DNA of 64,000 nt. Origin: Mycetocola_A sp015752285. GTDB taxonomy: Bacteria; Actinomycetota; Actinomycetes; Actinomycetales; Microbacteriaceae. The stretch spans positions 44,164 through 108,163 of the forward strand of contig NZ_JADOUY010000008.1 in the NCBI RefSeq assembly GCF_015752285.1, in the 5' to 3' direction. Below are positions 16,330 to 28,400 of this stretch, in pieces (position 1 is the stretch's first letter; each line of letters begins with the position of its first letter). The notes beneath the pieces were generated by a model that worked only from the letters and a program-made list of their open reading frames with translations, made no database searches and was not told where the DNA came from. Position numbers and translations under genes: made by a program.

Positions 16330-17595
16330 ATGGCAGACGACACCCCGGCATTCAGCATCCGCTCCGTCGCCATCGTTGTTTTCCTCCCGACGCTGCTGTT
16401 CTCGATCGGCGAAGGTGCGCTCATCCCGCTCATCCCGGTCGCGGCCACCAACCTCGGTGCCAGCCTCGCGATTGCTGGCGTGATCTCGGGGATGCTCATG
16501 ATCGGTGAACTCGCCGGCGACATCCCGAGCGGGTGGCTGGTCAGTCGCGTCGGCGAACGGCCGGCGATGATCGGTGCTGCCCTGTTGTCGATCGTCGCCG
16601 TCCTCGGGGCGGTTCTCGCCCCGAACCCGTGGCTGCTTGGCGCCTCGGTCTTCGTCCTCGGCCTGTCAACGGCCGTGTTCGCTCTGGCACGACATGCCTT
16701 CATGACGAGCTATGTGCCGCTCAGATATCGGGCTCGGGCGTTGTCGACGCTCGGCGGCGTGTTCCGCGCCGGCCTGTTCATCGGCCCGCTGATCTCCGTC
16801 CCGGTGATTCATGTCACCGGAGGCGCGCAGGGTGCTTTTTGGATCATGGTCGTCTCGTGCCTCGCCGCCGTGCTCATCCTGATGTTGCTTCCTGACCCCG
16901 AGTCGCTGTTCGGGGCAGAAGCGAAGGCCCGCAGAAGTGGGCACACTCACACGGCAGGCCAGGATCTCGCAGCCGAGGAATCACACGGCCTGTTCCGTAC
17001 TCTCTGGCGGTTCAGGGGCGTCCTCGCCCGTATGGGTTCCGGAGCAGCGCTGATCGGAGCCATGCGAGCGGCGAGAACGGTGATCATTCCGCTGTGGGCG
17101 GTGAGCCTCGGGGTCAGCGAAGCGAACACCGCCCTTCTCATCGGCCTCGCCGGCGCGGTCGACTTTGCCCTGTTCTATGTCAGCGGGCAGGTGATGGACC
17201 GGTTCGGGCGCGCCTGGAGTGCTGTTCCGTCAACCATCGGTCTCGGTGCGGGGATGCTGATCCTCGCGCTCACCCACGACACACCACATGCCGTCGTGTG
17301 GTTGATCATCGCCGCCGGTGTGCTCTCCCTCGCGAACGGGCTGGGCAGTGGCATCCTCATGACACTCGGAGCCGACCTCGCTCCCCCGGCGCATCCGGCC
17401 CCGTTCCTCGGTGCCTGGCGGTTCACCGGAGATGCCGGATCGGCCGCAGCTCCCCTGATCGTCGCCGGCCTGACCGGCCTGGTCTCGGTGTCATTCGCGG
17501 CGGGTGCCGTCGGTATCGTCGGGTTGATCGGTGCCTGGCATCTGGCGCGGATGATCCCCCGCTACATTCCGCCGCGTCCTCGACCCGGGGCTTAG
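16330..17595 (+). CDS. MFS transporter, drug/metabolite exporter type
   Basis: 421-residue membrane protein with about 12 hydrophobic segments in two halves. Motif A is seen as GDIPSGWLVSRVGERPAMIGA, repeated in the second half as SGQVMDRFGRAW. The N-terminal FSIGEGALIPLIPVAATNLGAS and the central RLR..HTHTAG cytoplasmic loop are typical of small exporters. No neighbour indicates a substrate. It is convergent with, and overlaps by four bases, the small membrane gene at 17592. Confidence 0.85.
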   Translation: MADDTPAFSIRSVAIVVFLPTLLFSIGEGALIPLIPVAATNLGASLAIAGVISGMLMIGELAGDIPSGWLVSRVGERPAMIGAALLSIVAVLGAVLAPNPWLLGASVFVLGLSTAVFALARHAFMTSYVPLRYRARALSTLGGVFRAGLFIGPLISVPVIHVTGGAQGAFWIMVVSCLAAVLILMLLPDPESLFGAEAKARRSGHTHTAGQDLAAEESHGLFRTLWRFRGVLARMGSGAALIGAMRAARTVIIPLWAVSLGVSEANTALLIGLAGAVDFALFYVSGQVMDRFGRAWSAVPSTIGLGAGMLILALTHDTPHAVVWLIIAAGVLSLANGLGSGILMTLGADLAPPAHPAPFLGAWRFTGDAGSAAAPLIVAGLTGLVSVSFAAGAVGIVGLIGAWHLARMIPRYIPPRPRPGA

Positions 17596-17918
17596 CCCAG
17601 CGACCCCCAGGCACTCCCGCTGATGAGGACGACACAGATCAGCGTCACCAGCGCGATCGCTCCGAAGACACTGGCCATCGCCACCAGCCGCCGGGAACCG
17701 GGTCTCACGGCGAACCGGACGATGAGAAGCCCCACGTAGAGAGCGACGACAAGGGCAACGCCGGTCCAGGCGACGACCGGTGCGAGCCCGACGAGTGTGA
17801 GGAGGACGGCAACACAGATTGCCGCGAGAACGGTGCCGAGCAGGATCCAGATCAACCCGGTGGATGTTGTCAGAGCGGCCTGGCTGCGCACTCGCGTGGG
17901 GTCGGTCATCGCCGTCAC
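17592..17918 (-). CDS. Small three-TM membrane protein, unknown function
   Basis: 108 residues with three hydrophobic helices: LIWILLGTVLAAICVAVLLTLVG, VVAWTGVALVVALYVGLLIV, and VFGAIALVTLICVVLI. The ATG overlaps the stop of the SDR gene (ATGA), so the two are co-translated. No family recognised with confidence. Confidence 0.75.
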   Translation of the reverse strand: MTAMTDPTRVRSQAALTTSTGLIWILLGTVLAAICVAVLLTLVGLAPVVAWTGVALVVALYVGLLIVRFAVRPGSRRLVAMASVFGAIALVTLICVVLISGSAWGSLG

Positions 17919-18718
17919 GCTTTCTTCGAACGCCAGTCGTTGCTCGTGAGATGTGAGCCGCCCTGTGGTCCCATCTGCAGCATGCCGCCGTCGACGGCCC
18001 AGGACGCACCGGTCACATAGCTGGACAACGGGGAAGCGAGGAATGCGATCACCGCGGCCACCTCACGGGCGTCGCCCGGTCGGCCGAGTGGGACCCCCGG
18101 CCGCTTGTGGTCGTGCGGGTCCTCGTCCTCCTGGTCGGTCATGCCGGTGGAGATCTCCCCTGGAGCGACCGCGTTTGCGGTGATTCCGTACTCGCCGAGT
18201 TCCAGAGCAAGCGTTTTGATGAGGCCACCGAGCCCGTGCTTGGCCGCGTCGTATGCGCTCGACCCGTACCGCGGCTGGTGCTCGTGCACGCTCGTCGTCG
18301 CGATGATCCGGCCACCGTTTCCTGCGTCGACCATTCGTCTGGCCGCACGCTGGATGGCGACGAACGCGCCGTCGAGGTCGGCAGAAACGGTGTGCCTCCA
18401 CTGCTCGAGGGTCATGCCGAGGAACGGGACGTTGTCACCGAGTCCGGCGTTGTTGACGAAGACGTCGATCCCGCCGAGCTCGTCGCACAGTCCGTCGACC
18501 GCATCCCCGCAACGATCCAGGTCGGTGGTGTCGAGATGCGCGACGATCGCGCGTCTCCCCTGTGCGCGGACCTCTGCCGCCGTCTTTTCCGCGCCGGCCT
18601 CGTTGCTGCTCCAGGTGATCCCGACGTCCATTCCGGCTTCGGCGAGCGCGATGGCCGTCGCTCGCCCGATCCCTGAACTCGATCCGGTCACGATGGCGAA
18701 GCGGGGGCTGAATGTCAT
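17915..18718 (-). CDS. SDR-family oxidoreductase
   Basis: 267-residue NAD(P)-dependent short-chain dehydrogenase. The Rossmann motif is TGSSSGIGRATAIAL, NNAG is present, and the catalytic Ser-Tyr-Lys is in TTSVHEHQ..YDAAKHG. The C-terminal PLGRPGDAREVAAVIAFLASPLSSYVTGASWAVDGGM is classical. ATG 18718 has AGGAGA seven bases upstream. Classical SDRs of this form reduce sugars or 3-oxo compounds; the substrate is not inferable. Confidence 0.88.
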   Translation of the reverse strand: MTFSPRFAIVTGSSSGIGRATAIALAEAGMDVGITWSSNEAGAEKTAAEVRAQGRRAIVAHLDTTDLDRCGDAVDGLCDELGGIDVFVNNAGLGDNVPFLGMTLEQWRHTVSADLDGAFVAIQRAARRMVDAGNGGRIIATTSVHEHQPRYGSSAYDAAKHGLGGLIKTLALELGEYGITANAVAPGEISTGMTDQEDEDPHDHKRPGVPLGRPGDAREVAAVIAFLASPLSSYVTGASWAVDGGMLQMGPQGGSHLTSNDWRSKKA

Positions 18719-18827
18719 AAGGCTGATCTCCTGGTCGGGGACACGGGCTGTGTGTACTCCACCGAACACCCCCGCTCTCCTGGCCATCAAGCCCTTGACA
18801 GCATGATCGGTCGATACCGCCCAGCCG

Positions 18828-21800
18828 TCACGCCAGTGCGGTGACCGTGATCCGCCCGCCGTCAGGGGCGACGAGGGTGATCGTCGCGGTGAGCGGCCCG
18901 GCCAGGGGAATCCAGATGTCGTACACGCGTCCGTGGCCGTCCGACCGTCTCCAGCCGAACTGGATCCCCCCGCGCGGGAGCGGTGTGCTGCTCATCGGAA
19001 TGTCCGGAAGGCTGATCGAAGCCAGCAGTGGCCGTCCGACGAGGCGCGGGTCCAGAGGAAACGGCGTGCGGCGCGGTCGCTGCGTCGCCCGCACGACGAG
19101 TTCGTACGGGGGAACCACGTCGACAGGCGCGTCGCTGCCGACCACGACGGCGACCCCGCGACCGACAACGGTGATCACGTCGATGAGCGAGAGGTCCAGC
19201 AGCGGCGGTTCCACCCAGCCGGGCACCGTCTCGGTTCGCTCCGTCACCCGGCCGAACGGATCGATGATCCGCACGGCGACCTCCACCGGGTCGGTGGCCA
19301 CCGGGCGTGTGAACCAGACGGCGAGCGGCGAACGACCGGATGCCCTCGGCCCCCGCTCCACGATCACCGCGGTGTCCGCTTCGGCCGGGGGGCTGAGGAG
19401 TGGGGTTTCCGGTACTGATTGCAGCGCCACGAACGGCAGCGTCTCCGACCGTGCAGTCACCCCTACACGGTGAGCCCCCGCCGGAACGGGGCGCACCGGT
19501 GCTGACGTGGACGTGCGGAGGACGATTCCGGTATGGGCGGCATCCGTCTCGACCGCGATCGGCGCGAGGTCAGGGGGACCGTCGGGCCGCGCGCTGAACG
19601 ACACGACGTCCGAAGGGTCCGACGGCATTCCACGAACCGCCTCCACCGGCACCTGGTCGACCGGGATGGCGATCGCGCGGACGAACCAGTCGTCCCAGCT
19701 CTCCGGAAACGGTCCGGTCCAGGCTGCCGTGTACACCGGGTCTCCGGTGACAACGTCCGGCGGGCCGGCCGTCGGGTCCGCCGCTACCTCAGCGAATGCA
19801 GGACCCATCGTGTCCGCACGACGCGCCGCACCCTCGGAACGCGTCCGGAGCAGTCGGAATCGGGCCACAGGCAGGGGGCTCGAACTCGACATCTCGATCA
19901 CCGTGTTGCCGGTCGCATCCGGGCGTGACCGCACAAGGGGTGGAGCCGGATGCCGAAGCCTGGGAGCCATGGCGACGCGAACGGCGGTCTCGGCCGGTCC
20001 TGACGGCCACGGCGATTCGACTCCGGAGTCTGTGACGGTCGTCACCGCGAACAGGTGGATGTCTGTCGACCCTTTCGGCAGGACGGCGTCGAAGTCCCGA
20101 ACGGCTCCGTCGAGTTCGGTCAGCCGACGGAACAGCTGGCGTCGCCTGTTGTCCGGAAGGGCGTCGTATGCCGTGCGGAGGGCATGCAGTCGGGCGCCGG
20201 GCGGATCGGTGTCCGCAGCCCGGGGAGCCAGCCCGACACTCTGACGCAGTGCCGTTTCCGCGCACTCCCAGATCGCGGTGGTCCTCACCGCGGCACCGGC
20301 GGGAAGCGACCAGGCGACACGGGCGTGCGCCCGCCCTTCAGCGTCTGGCAGACTCGCCAGCGGAACGCCCGGAAGCGGCGGGAGTGGGAGCGGCTCGACC
20401 GGAACAGGACTGGCCGCGCTCGCGAGCGCGGGGTGCGCCACATCCGGCGTCCAGCCCGACGGCGTGACCCCGACGAACAGAGCGCGGCGAACCCAGATCT
20501 GCACGCCCCACCGCCGGGTGGCTCCGAAGTCGAGGGTCGGAACGTCGGCGTGGACGGCGAAACGGCGCCCGCCGTCGCCCTGAGCGGGCCCTGCGGTTTC
20601 CTCTGCGGTGCCTTCTGCGTTCAGAGCGGTGACGTCGCAGCCGATGCCGGTGGGATCGTCACCAGCGAAGTCGACGCCGAGGTCGCGCTTGAAGCAGTTC
20701 GCCGGAATCACGGCTGTCGGCGACAGGCCGACCGGCGGGTCGCTTGTCGGCGTCAGCATCGGGAAGAACACGGCGACGATGTCGATCGACCGCGTCCTTC
20801 GCTGCAGCCATTCCGTTGCCACTTCGAGGTCCAGCTTTGACGGACACGTCGTGGATCCGGCGAAGCGGGTGGTGAGCGCGACCGAGACGAGCCGCGCGCC
20901 CTCGGGGCCGGGTTCGTCTCCGCTGTACGGAACATCACTCCAGCGCGACCACACGCCATACACATCGCTCACGGCGACCGCATAACCGACCTGCCGGCCC
21001 CCGCTGCCCAGCAGGATCTCGGCGCCCCCATCGACGACGCTCGTTGAGTCGCTCCCCGGCTTGGGTTTCGGCGCGTCTGCGCTGAGCACGAGCGGACGCC
21101 ATCCACTGGGGTCTCGCCGCTCGATCAGCGCTTCGGCATCCCCGGCACCGGCGGCGTACCGGGCGAGCGCGGACTCCGTCGGGATGCCGAGGCCGGCGGC
21201 CGTCGGGGTGAGCTTCCAGTTCAATCGCACGGTCTCCCGCCACGCGAGATCCGCTTCCGCTGGCGGAACGAGTCCCGACCGCCCCGCTGTGAGAGCGGCT
21301 GGAGACGGTGTTTGCGCGTGCGCGATTCCCTGGGGGGCGTAAGCGGCGAACTCGGCCGAGCCGGTTCCCATCGGCGCGATTTCGCGGTAGGTGGCCGTGA
21401 TGAGGAAATCAGAACCGCCGACGCCGATCTGTTCGGGGAGCATCCGTTCCTGCGAGTAGCAGCTGCCGAACCCCGTCACGAGGTTGAGAAACGCATCGCT
21501 GTGTGCGGGGATGTTGAGCGCAGCCCACGGTTTGGCGTCCGCCTTCGTCGCGAGCGCCGATTGTCTGGTGCCCTGCCGGGGTGGGGCGACTGCCCGCACA
21601 TTCGACAGTGTCCACTGGTCGTACTCGGGAACGGTACCGTCGTACATTCCCGCGATCTCAGGCAGCACGAACTTCTGCACTTCCTCGATGAGCGCGTCAC
21701 TGTCCGGGGCGGACCACTCCGGTGCCAGACGCCCGGCCTGGGTCACGGGATGCCAGCCGAACGGCGGGCCGCCACGGAGCAGGCGGGAAGCTGCGGCGTC

Positions 21801-22448
21801 TCGCGGGGCCATCAGATCGTCGATGGGCCCTTGGTCTGAGGTGTCATATTTCGTTCCCCAGCCGCGCTCGACCGGCAAGCCGACGATCTCGATCGGCTTC
21901 CAGGCGTCGTCATTGATGACGTCGTCGAGGCGAGTGATCGCCACCTGAGGGTTGGACCCGTTCACCAGGAGCCCCATGACGGCACCGGACGTCGACAGCT
22001 CAAGGGTGACTGAATTCGATGAGGGCTGCACGGCGACGGATGCAACGGCGTCGTAGAGCGACGGCGAGGTGCGGAAGAGGAACAGCCCGACCGGCTGGTT
22101 GATCGAGTCGACGTCACAGCGCACGCGAATTCGAGCAGCCTGTGTTCCGCCCCACCAGAAGGCGAGACCACCTTCTGCCTGCCAGGTGATGACGTCGACC
22201 GTCTCCATCCGGTCGTCCTGCCTCCCCCGGGTCCAGACCGTGAAGGGCCCGTACGGCACACCCAGCTCTTTCGCGGCCGCCCAGGTGACGCGGATGTCCC
22301 CCGCTCGGGCCCTCAACTGTTCCGGTTTCAGTCCGCGGAGCGGCGAGTGGTGGCCCCGTTGCGGCCTGGTCATCTTGTCGGCGATAAACGGCCAGTTCAG
22401 GCGCACAGCTTCGGCGCGGAACCGGAACACGTCGGCGATGCGAGACAT
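18828..22448 (-). CDS. Giant beta-rich protein of unknown function (1206 aa)
   Basis: A 1206-residue protein with no signal peptide and no clear TM segment. It is dominated by short beta-strand segments separated by Pro/Asp/Gly turns. Repeated stretches look like fibronectin-III-type modules (for example AYAVAVSDVYGVWSRWSDVP and TTVTDSGVESPWPSGPAETA), which recur about every 90-120 residues from residue 430 to the end. The N-terminal 400 residues differ, with several Trp-rich segments (TWAAAKELGVPYGPFTVWT) and a GFGSCYSQERM segment. Its ATG overlaps the stop of the other giant gene (TGATG), so the two are certainly co-translated. I know no characterised homologue. It may be a structural or adhesive component assembled with its neighbour. 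Confidence 0.8.
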   Translation of the reverse strand: MSRIADVFRFRAEAVRLNWPFIADKMTRPQRGHHSPLRGLKPEQLRARAGDIRVTWAAAKELGVPYGPFTVWTRGRQDDRMETVDVITWQAEGGLAFWWGGTQAARIRVRCDVDSINQPVGLFLFRTSPSLYDAVASVAVQPSSNSVTLELSTSGAVMGLLVNGSNPQVAITRLDDVINDDAWKPIEIVGLPVERGWGTKYDTSDQGPIDDLMAPRDAAASRLLRGGPPFGWHPVTQAGRLAPEWSAPDSDALIEEVQKFVLPEIAGMYDGTVPEYDQWTLSNVRAVAPPRQGTRQSALATKADAKPWAALNIPAHSDAFLNLVTGFGSCYSQERMLPEQIGVGGSDFLITATYREIAPMGTGSAEFAAYAPQGIAHAQTPSPAALTAGRSGLVPPAEADLAWRETVRLNWKLTPTAAGLGIPTESALARYAAGAGDAEALIERRDPSGWRPLVLSADAPKPKPGSDSTSVVDGGAEILLGSGGRQVGYAVAVSDVYGVWSRWSDVPYSGDEPGPEGARLVSVALTTRFAGSTTCPSKLDLEVATEWLQRRTRSIDIVAVFFPMLTPTSDPPVGLSPTAVIPANCFKRDLGVDFAGDDPTGIGCDVTALNAEGTAEETAGPAQGDGGRRFAVHADVPTLDFGATRRWGVQIWVRRALFVGVTPSGWTPDVAHPALASAASPVPVEPLPLPPLPGVPLASLPDAEGRAHARVAWSLPAGAAVRTTAIWECAETALRQSVGLAPRAADTDPPGARLHALRTAYDALPDNRRRQLFRRLTELDGAVRDFDAVLPKGSTDIHLFAVTTVTDSGVESPWPSGPAETAVRVAMAPRLRHPAPPLVRSRPDATGNTVIEMSSSSPLPVARFRLLRTRSEGAARRADTMGPAFAEVAADPTAGPPDVVTGDPVYTAAWTGPFPESWDDWFVRAIAIPVDQVPVEAVRGMPSDPSDVVSFSARPDGPPDLAPIAVETDAAHTGIVLRTSTSAPVRPVPAGAHRVGVTARSETLPFVALQSVPETPLLSPPAEADTAVIVERGPRASGRSPLAVWFTRPVATDPVEVAVRIIDPFGRVTERTETVPGWVEPPLLDLSLIDVITVVGRGVAVVVGSDAPVDVVPPYELVVRATQRPRRTPFPLDPRLVGRPLLASISLPDIPMSSTPLPRGGIQFGWRRSDGHGRVYDIWIPLAGPLTATITLVAPDGGRITVTALA

Positions 22449-25400
22449 CAGTCCTCCACCTCCCAGGGGGCACGCAGCAGCGAGATGCGCGCCGCGGTCA
22501 CGAACGATTCGGGGGTTCCGGCCAGCTGGTCGGCGGCCGTTCGAAGGTCGAGCCGAGCTTCGGTGCCACGAGATCCAGCGGCAAGGAGCACAACGGCCCT
22601 GGTTCCTCCCGGTCCACGGATGATCCGGCTGATCCCGGCCCGTGGCGGGTCAGAGTCCGCAGGCGGCGCTGTTCCCGGCACGACGCTGAGCCAGTCGGCC
22701 GGTCGGCCCGCCCAGTAGGTGTGACTCGGGTCGGGCGAGTCCGGCGGGGCGGGGATCACCGTTGGAACGACGCGGGACCGCCAGAGCGGTTCGCTGCACT
22801 CCAGGACGACTGCGAACGGCTGAGGTACGGCATCCGTCGTCCAGAGCACCTGGACCCGCGGGAAGTCTGGAACCTGCGGCACGGCCAGTCCCGCCGCCTG
22901 GAACGCCTCGTCGACCTGGGCGCCTGTCGGGGTTGTCGGAAGTCCCGCGATCGGCCCCGTTAGCGGAACGACACGGTGCTCCACCGGCGCCGGCGAGATG
23001 AAGCCGGCCAGGCCGGCGGCGCTCTCGAAGCGCGATGTGGTGAAGCCGATGCGGTGCACGAGACCGGTTGTGGTCGGGGGCGATGCGGTCGGCACCGCGT
23101 GGATGTCGATGAGGTAGTCGGTGAGTGGCTCGAAGTCGTAGTCGAGGGTCAGCGTGTAGGTGTGCGAACCGGACCCGCTCGACGGCACACAGCGCTGGCC
23201 CGTTTCCCCGAGCATCTCGCGCACCGCCTGCTCCCACGGCGTCTGCACGCCGAAGGTGGCTCCGATACTTCCGAATGGGGCGGCGGCTTCGACAGGGATC
23301 ACGAACGACGCGGCGGAGCCGCCTCCTGTCGGTGGTTCGGGGTGGTGCCCGGATGCCGCCCGCACGACGAGGCGCAACTGCTGACCGTAGGCGTCGAAGA
23401 GGGCGGCGACCTTCTGGGTGGCGAAGGCGATGCGGACCTTCTCGGTGAGAAAAACACCTACGTCATCCATCCCGGGCGTCGTGGCGAGAATCCACGGTGA
23501 GAGGTCTTTCGGCGACTCGGATGCCGGGTCTGCCTGGAACCGGTACGACTGCGTTTCCTCCGCTCCCCAGGTGGGGTCGGGGCTCGCCGCGGGCTGGACG
23601 TCCCCGTCGGCGGATGCCGCCTTCCAGGTCACGTGCACGGTGTAAAGCTCGCCGGGGACGAGGAGCGCGTGGTCGTCCGGCGCCTGCGTGAGCGCGTTCG
23701 ACAGAGCCTGCCGATCGGATTCACGTGAGGTGCTGTCCCAGTCGTAGCGGCGCTGCTCGCTCCGCAGCATCCCCTCTGCGGCTACGACGTAGAACGCGGG
23801 GAAATCGCCGCTCTGACCGGCGTCGCGATCCCACCCGACGACCAGCCGAGACGCCCGGTCGGGGAGATCCCTGAGGCTGATGAGCACCGCGTAGAGGCCC
23901 TGTTGTGACGTTGCGGCGACCCGGGCTGCGATCCTGCCTGCCCGCTGTACCGGATCTGCCCAGGGGCCGGCCGGGTCGACCCAGCCAGCGGGCAGAGGGT
24001 TGCCTGCATTGATGAAGTGGCCGGTACCGATCCGCTCCTCCCCGAGTTCTCCGCCGTCCGCATCGCGGACGGAGACCACGGCGTTCCCGCCGAGCCCCCG
24101 TTCCGGGACGAGAAGGAGAATGCTGACATCCACGAACTCGTCCGTCCCGACGTCGATGGTGACGGCATCCGCCAGTCGGTCGGGCGAAAAAGCTGTGTCG
24201 TTCCAGACCTGCTTCACCCGTTCCTTGTCAGCGTCGGGGCCGAACGGAGCCGGTTCGGCCTCATCACGTTCGGGCGAGCGGAGGATGCGGCCCTCGCAGT
24301 CGAACGCCGTGCGGCGGCGGGGGTCTCCGGTAGACGGGTCCCAGGAATTCTCCTGACGGATGGCAACGAGGTCACGGAACAGACCGCCGGAAGCAAGCTG
24401 TGCTGTCACGTCGGCGAATGCGGCGCTGGGGAGCACCCGGTTGCTGAATGTCAGCGGCTGCCCGGTCTGCCAGTACTTCATCGGGTCGTCGGCCGTTCCC
24501 GGGCGGCCGTTGTAACAGGGCACGGCATCACCGATCACCGTTGCGGGCTGGGTGGCCTGGACCCGATCCGTCACCGGGTCGATCCGCCACGGCTCCGTGA
24601 TGTCGACCCGGCCGGCGACGGGAATGGAGCGCGGGCGATCCGGGGGATCTGGCCAGGCGACGCCGTCGAGCCGCCAGCCAACCGGGCTCGGCCCTGTCGG
24701 GCACCGATCGAAGGTCCAGAGCAGTCGGGCCGGTGGTGCGGCGTTCCCACACACCGTCCCCCAGCGATGTTTCACCTGCGTCGTGAGCGCTTCGCCGTAC
24801 GGGACCGCCGCCGAGTGCGGAGTGGGCAGCCAGTCGAGCAGAGCGAGGGTCGGTCCGGCCACCGGTCCGGCATCGGCGGGAGCCGCCCACCAGGTCGACG
24901 GAGTCTTGCCGGTCGCTGGGGTGAGGGGGCCGTCGAGTGTCACGTTGACGAGCTCGTACCGCCACCATCGGTCGCCGATCCGCGTCCACGGGTTCGCCGC
25001 GGCGCCGGAAGTTCCGAATGCGGCCGCGCCGAGGACGATCGGGCCGGCACCGGTCGGGGCGGTCCGGAAGGTGATGGCCGGGATGGCGTCGAGCGGAACG
25101 GTGGGCAGCTCATCCGGTGCTCCCGCCGACGGGGTGATGTCAACGGCATCCGACAGTTTGCCGTCGATCGAACTGTTCGCTCCGGTGCCTTCGAGCTTGG
25201 CCGGAGTGCGAGCGATGAGGCTCACGCCCATAACGAGCGGGAGCGGATCGGGTGTGGGCGTGGTCTCCTCGCCGATGGTGAGCTCCACGCAGCCTTTCAC
25301 TTCGAAGAAGAAGAAGTCGACGCTGCCGCACACTTCACCGTGCACGTACGGTTCGGTGACCCACACGTCGCCGACCTTGCGTTTTCCGACCTGCACGACC

Positions 25401-28400
25401 AGTTCGGCGCTCGCGCTGATCCCGACGATCCAGAGCCGCAACTCCCCACGTACGTAGATGATGCCGCCGAGGTAGAACGGGTCGAGACCGAGGATGGCGT
25501 CGAACCCGGCGGCCACCTCGAGGTACAGGCCGACCGCCTTGCTCCCCATCAGCACTGCCTGAAGGTGGAACCCGGTGGCGACGGCGATGCCGCTCGGCAC
25601 AGCAAGTGCCGGATCAGTGGGGAGACTGATGCCGTTTCCGTGCACCATGAGGTAGCCACTGCCTGAGAGGACGTCGAGCACCTCGACGGTGACACGGTCG
25701 GTGTAATTCCCCAGCTCAACGAACCAGTCCTCGGGCTGCTGGCTGTTGAAGAAGGCGGTGATCGGCACCCGGATCTTGAGGACGCTCTCGATTTCGTATG
25801 CAGCGACGATGCCGATGGTGATCGTGCCTCGACCGAAGTCGATATCGAGCACGGCCAGGAACGTGGCGCTCTGGTTGCTGTCCAGAACAGGCGGCAGCGA
25901 GAGCACGTCGGCTTTCATCACCAGCAGCAGTCGCGGACCGGGGACCTCGATGATGACGATGCCCTTGAGGTGCACGGTGAATCCGGCGTCGACGGTGCCG
26001 ACGAGCATCCCGGCCGCGAAAGCGTAGCTCCCCGGGGTGAGTTGCCACCCCGTCGGGTCCATCACTCCCCCTGGCCTGGCGAACTGATCCTGCAACCAGA
26101 CCAGGGCGGGAACCTGCAAATCGGTGCGCTCCTTGCGCGCGTAGTTGACGCCCACGCCACCCATGAATCCGTAGATCCCCAGGCCCGAGTTGCCGAGCAG
26201 GATCGGGACAGGGAATTCGACCTCGGCGCCGATGAGCACGCCGGTGACGCCGTCGTCGTTGCTCTCGACGGCGAGGACCGCGGACGCACGGATGTTGACG
26301 GGAACGATGGTGAGGTCGAAAGCGCCCTTGAACCCCTGATCGGTGAACTCGATCGACCCGGTGCCGTGAATGGTCCCAGGGATGTCGAGGGATGCCGCCA
26401 GTTTGGTCAGTTGCACGTCGAGCGTGGGACTGTCGAGACGGGCACGAACCCGCACGGTGTCCACCGTGACGATGCCCAGGTCGACGCCGAGCCCGACCTC
26501 GATCTCGAGGTAGGTCGGGTTGTCGCGGCTCACCCGGAAGCCGAGGATTCGGAGCAGCTCGTCGAGCGGAGGGGCCGCGCTGAGTGCCCCGGCGGGGACG
26601 TCGAGTGTGTAGCCCCTGCTCGGGTCGAACACCGGGAGCGGCACGTACTCGAGGTCACCTCCCGTTCCTTCGGTTCCCCACTGTGAGCGCACACCGACCG
26701 CCTTGTATCGGGTGGTCACCGGGTGGGCCTGGTCGACACGGACGATACCGAGGTCGAAGCTGAACACCACCTCCAGGTCGAGGAGCACGCTGACCTGGGT
26801 GCCACTGTCTGCGACGGTCGTCGTGCCGTCCGGCCCGACGATGCCATCGCTGACGGTCAGTTCGCCCCCACGGAGGATGAGGGTGTGGGTGTGGATGAGG
26901 TCGCTGGCGCCGAGCGCGACGCTGCCGAGGGCGACGACAGCGCCTGCCGCCGGCGACAGTTGCGTGGCAGACGAGGTGAGCGGCGCCAGAATGCTCAGGG
27001 CACCGAGAATGTTGAGTGCCGTGGCGTTTGCGGTCGCCTGATCCATTTTCGCGAGACCGTCGAGGTCGGCATCCAGCGCCCGGAATTCCCCGGTCATCTC
27101 CCACGCACCCCGGTCCTCGCTGAGCCGCAGTCGGAGGAGGAATACGCAGATACCGTCTGACGGGTTGCGCGCCCCGGTCCGCAGGGCCGGCTGTCCGTTG
27201 CGTTGCAGGGCGGATTCGGCGGCGGTTTCGATGTCGAACTCGCCGTAGATCTCACCGCGGATGAAGGTGCTGCGCACGAACTCGACCCGCACACCGATCT
27301 TCCGGAAACAGTCGGGGCGCTGCTGCGCGGGAGGTTTCGGATCGGTGTCGGTCGGCGGCGGCGTCGCCCGACGCCGGATTTCTGCCGTGCAGATCTCGGG
27401 AGCGGCGGGGGGTTCCGAGTACACTCGCGCCCGCCACCAGCCGGAGGCTCCCGCAGCGGGGATGGGTGGAGACGTGACGCCTGTCGGGCCGAGCGGCGCC
27501 TGGGTGCGGGCGGGGTCGTGCCCGAAAGCGGCGCCCTGGACCACATTTGTGAAACCGATGCGCCGGAGAATCGAGATGGCCATGTCGCGGCGGCGTTCGC
27601 TGAGCTCGCGGTTGTCGTCCTGTTCCGGTGACGAGTTGTCGCCCTCGTACGAGGCATAACCGTCGACGGTGAGCTTCGTACCCGCGCCGATCGCTGCGAG
27701 CCGGTCGCTCATGTGCCGTGTGAACGTGACGCTGGATCCGTGATGGTCACGGTCGGCTGCGGGTTCGGCGTGCGTGCGGCTTTCGTTCCGTGCGTATGGG
27801 TCGCCGTCTGAGGGGTGCGGACGGTCGAAGAGGAAGAAGCAGTCGGCGACGGCACGCTGAACCGCGGTAAACGTCGCGGTGACCACGACGGTCCCGCCAG
27901 CGCCGACAGGGACCTCAGCCGTTTCACCCGTCGACGTTCCGCCCGGCCAGGACCAGGCGACACTGTCGCGTGGTTCGAGTCGCACGGTGACGGTGGATGC
28001 CGACACGGCTTCGCGGACGATCACGTGCGAGTCCCATCGGGCGGGTGTCACGGTCACCAGGGAATCACCGGCACCGCCCGTGGTGACGGATGCCGTACGC
28101 CGCGTCGCGGTGAACGTCCGGGTCGTCTCGTGGGCGGCGGAATCGCGTGCCGAGACGGTGATCGTGATGGTGCCCGTCGCCGGTGTGGTGACCGCAGCAC
28201 GGTCATCATTCGTTCCGATGCCGTTGACCGAGATGGCGATGCTGATCGGTGCGAGGCCGCCGGCCGTGTCGACGAAGATCGTGGAGGTCTCGGGGAGCTG
28301 GGCGGTGCCGGTGCCCGGGTCGGCGATGTACTCCCCGGACGAGGTACCGAACCGCACGGACAGCGACGGGGTCTGACCGCGGTTGACGACTTCCGCCTCG

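Noticed and set aside
24017..25666. Plus-strand open frame of about 549 codons inside the giant gene
   Set aside because: Antisense shadow in GC-rich sequence; no ribosome site, no domain, and the minus-strand frame is continuous for 2249 codons.
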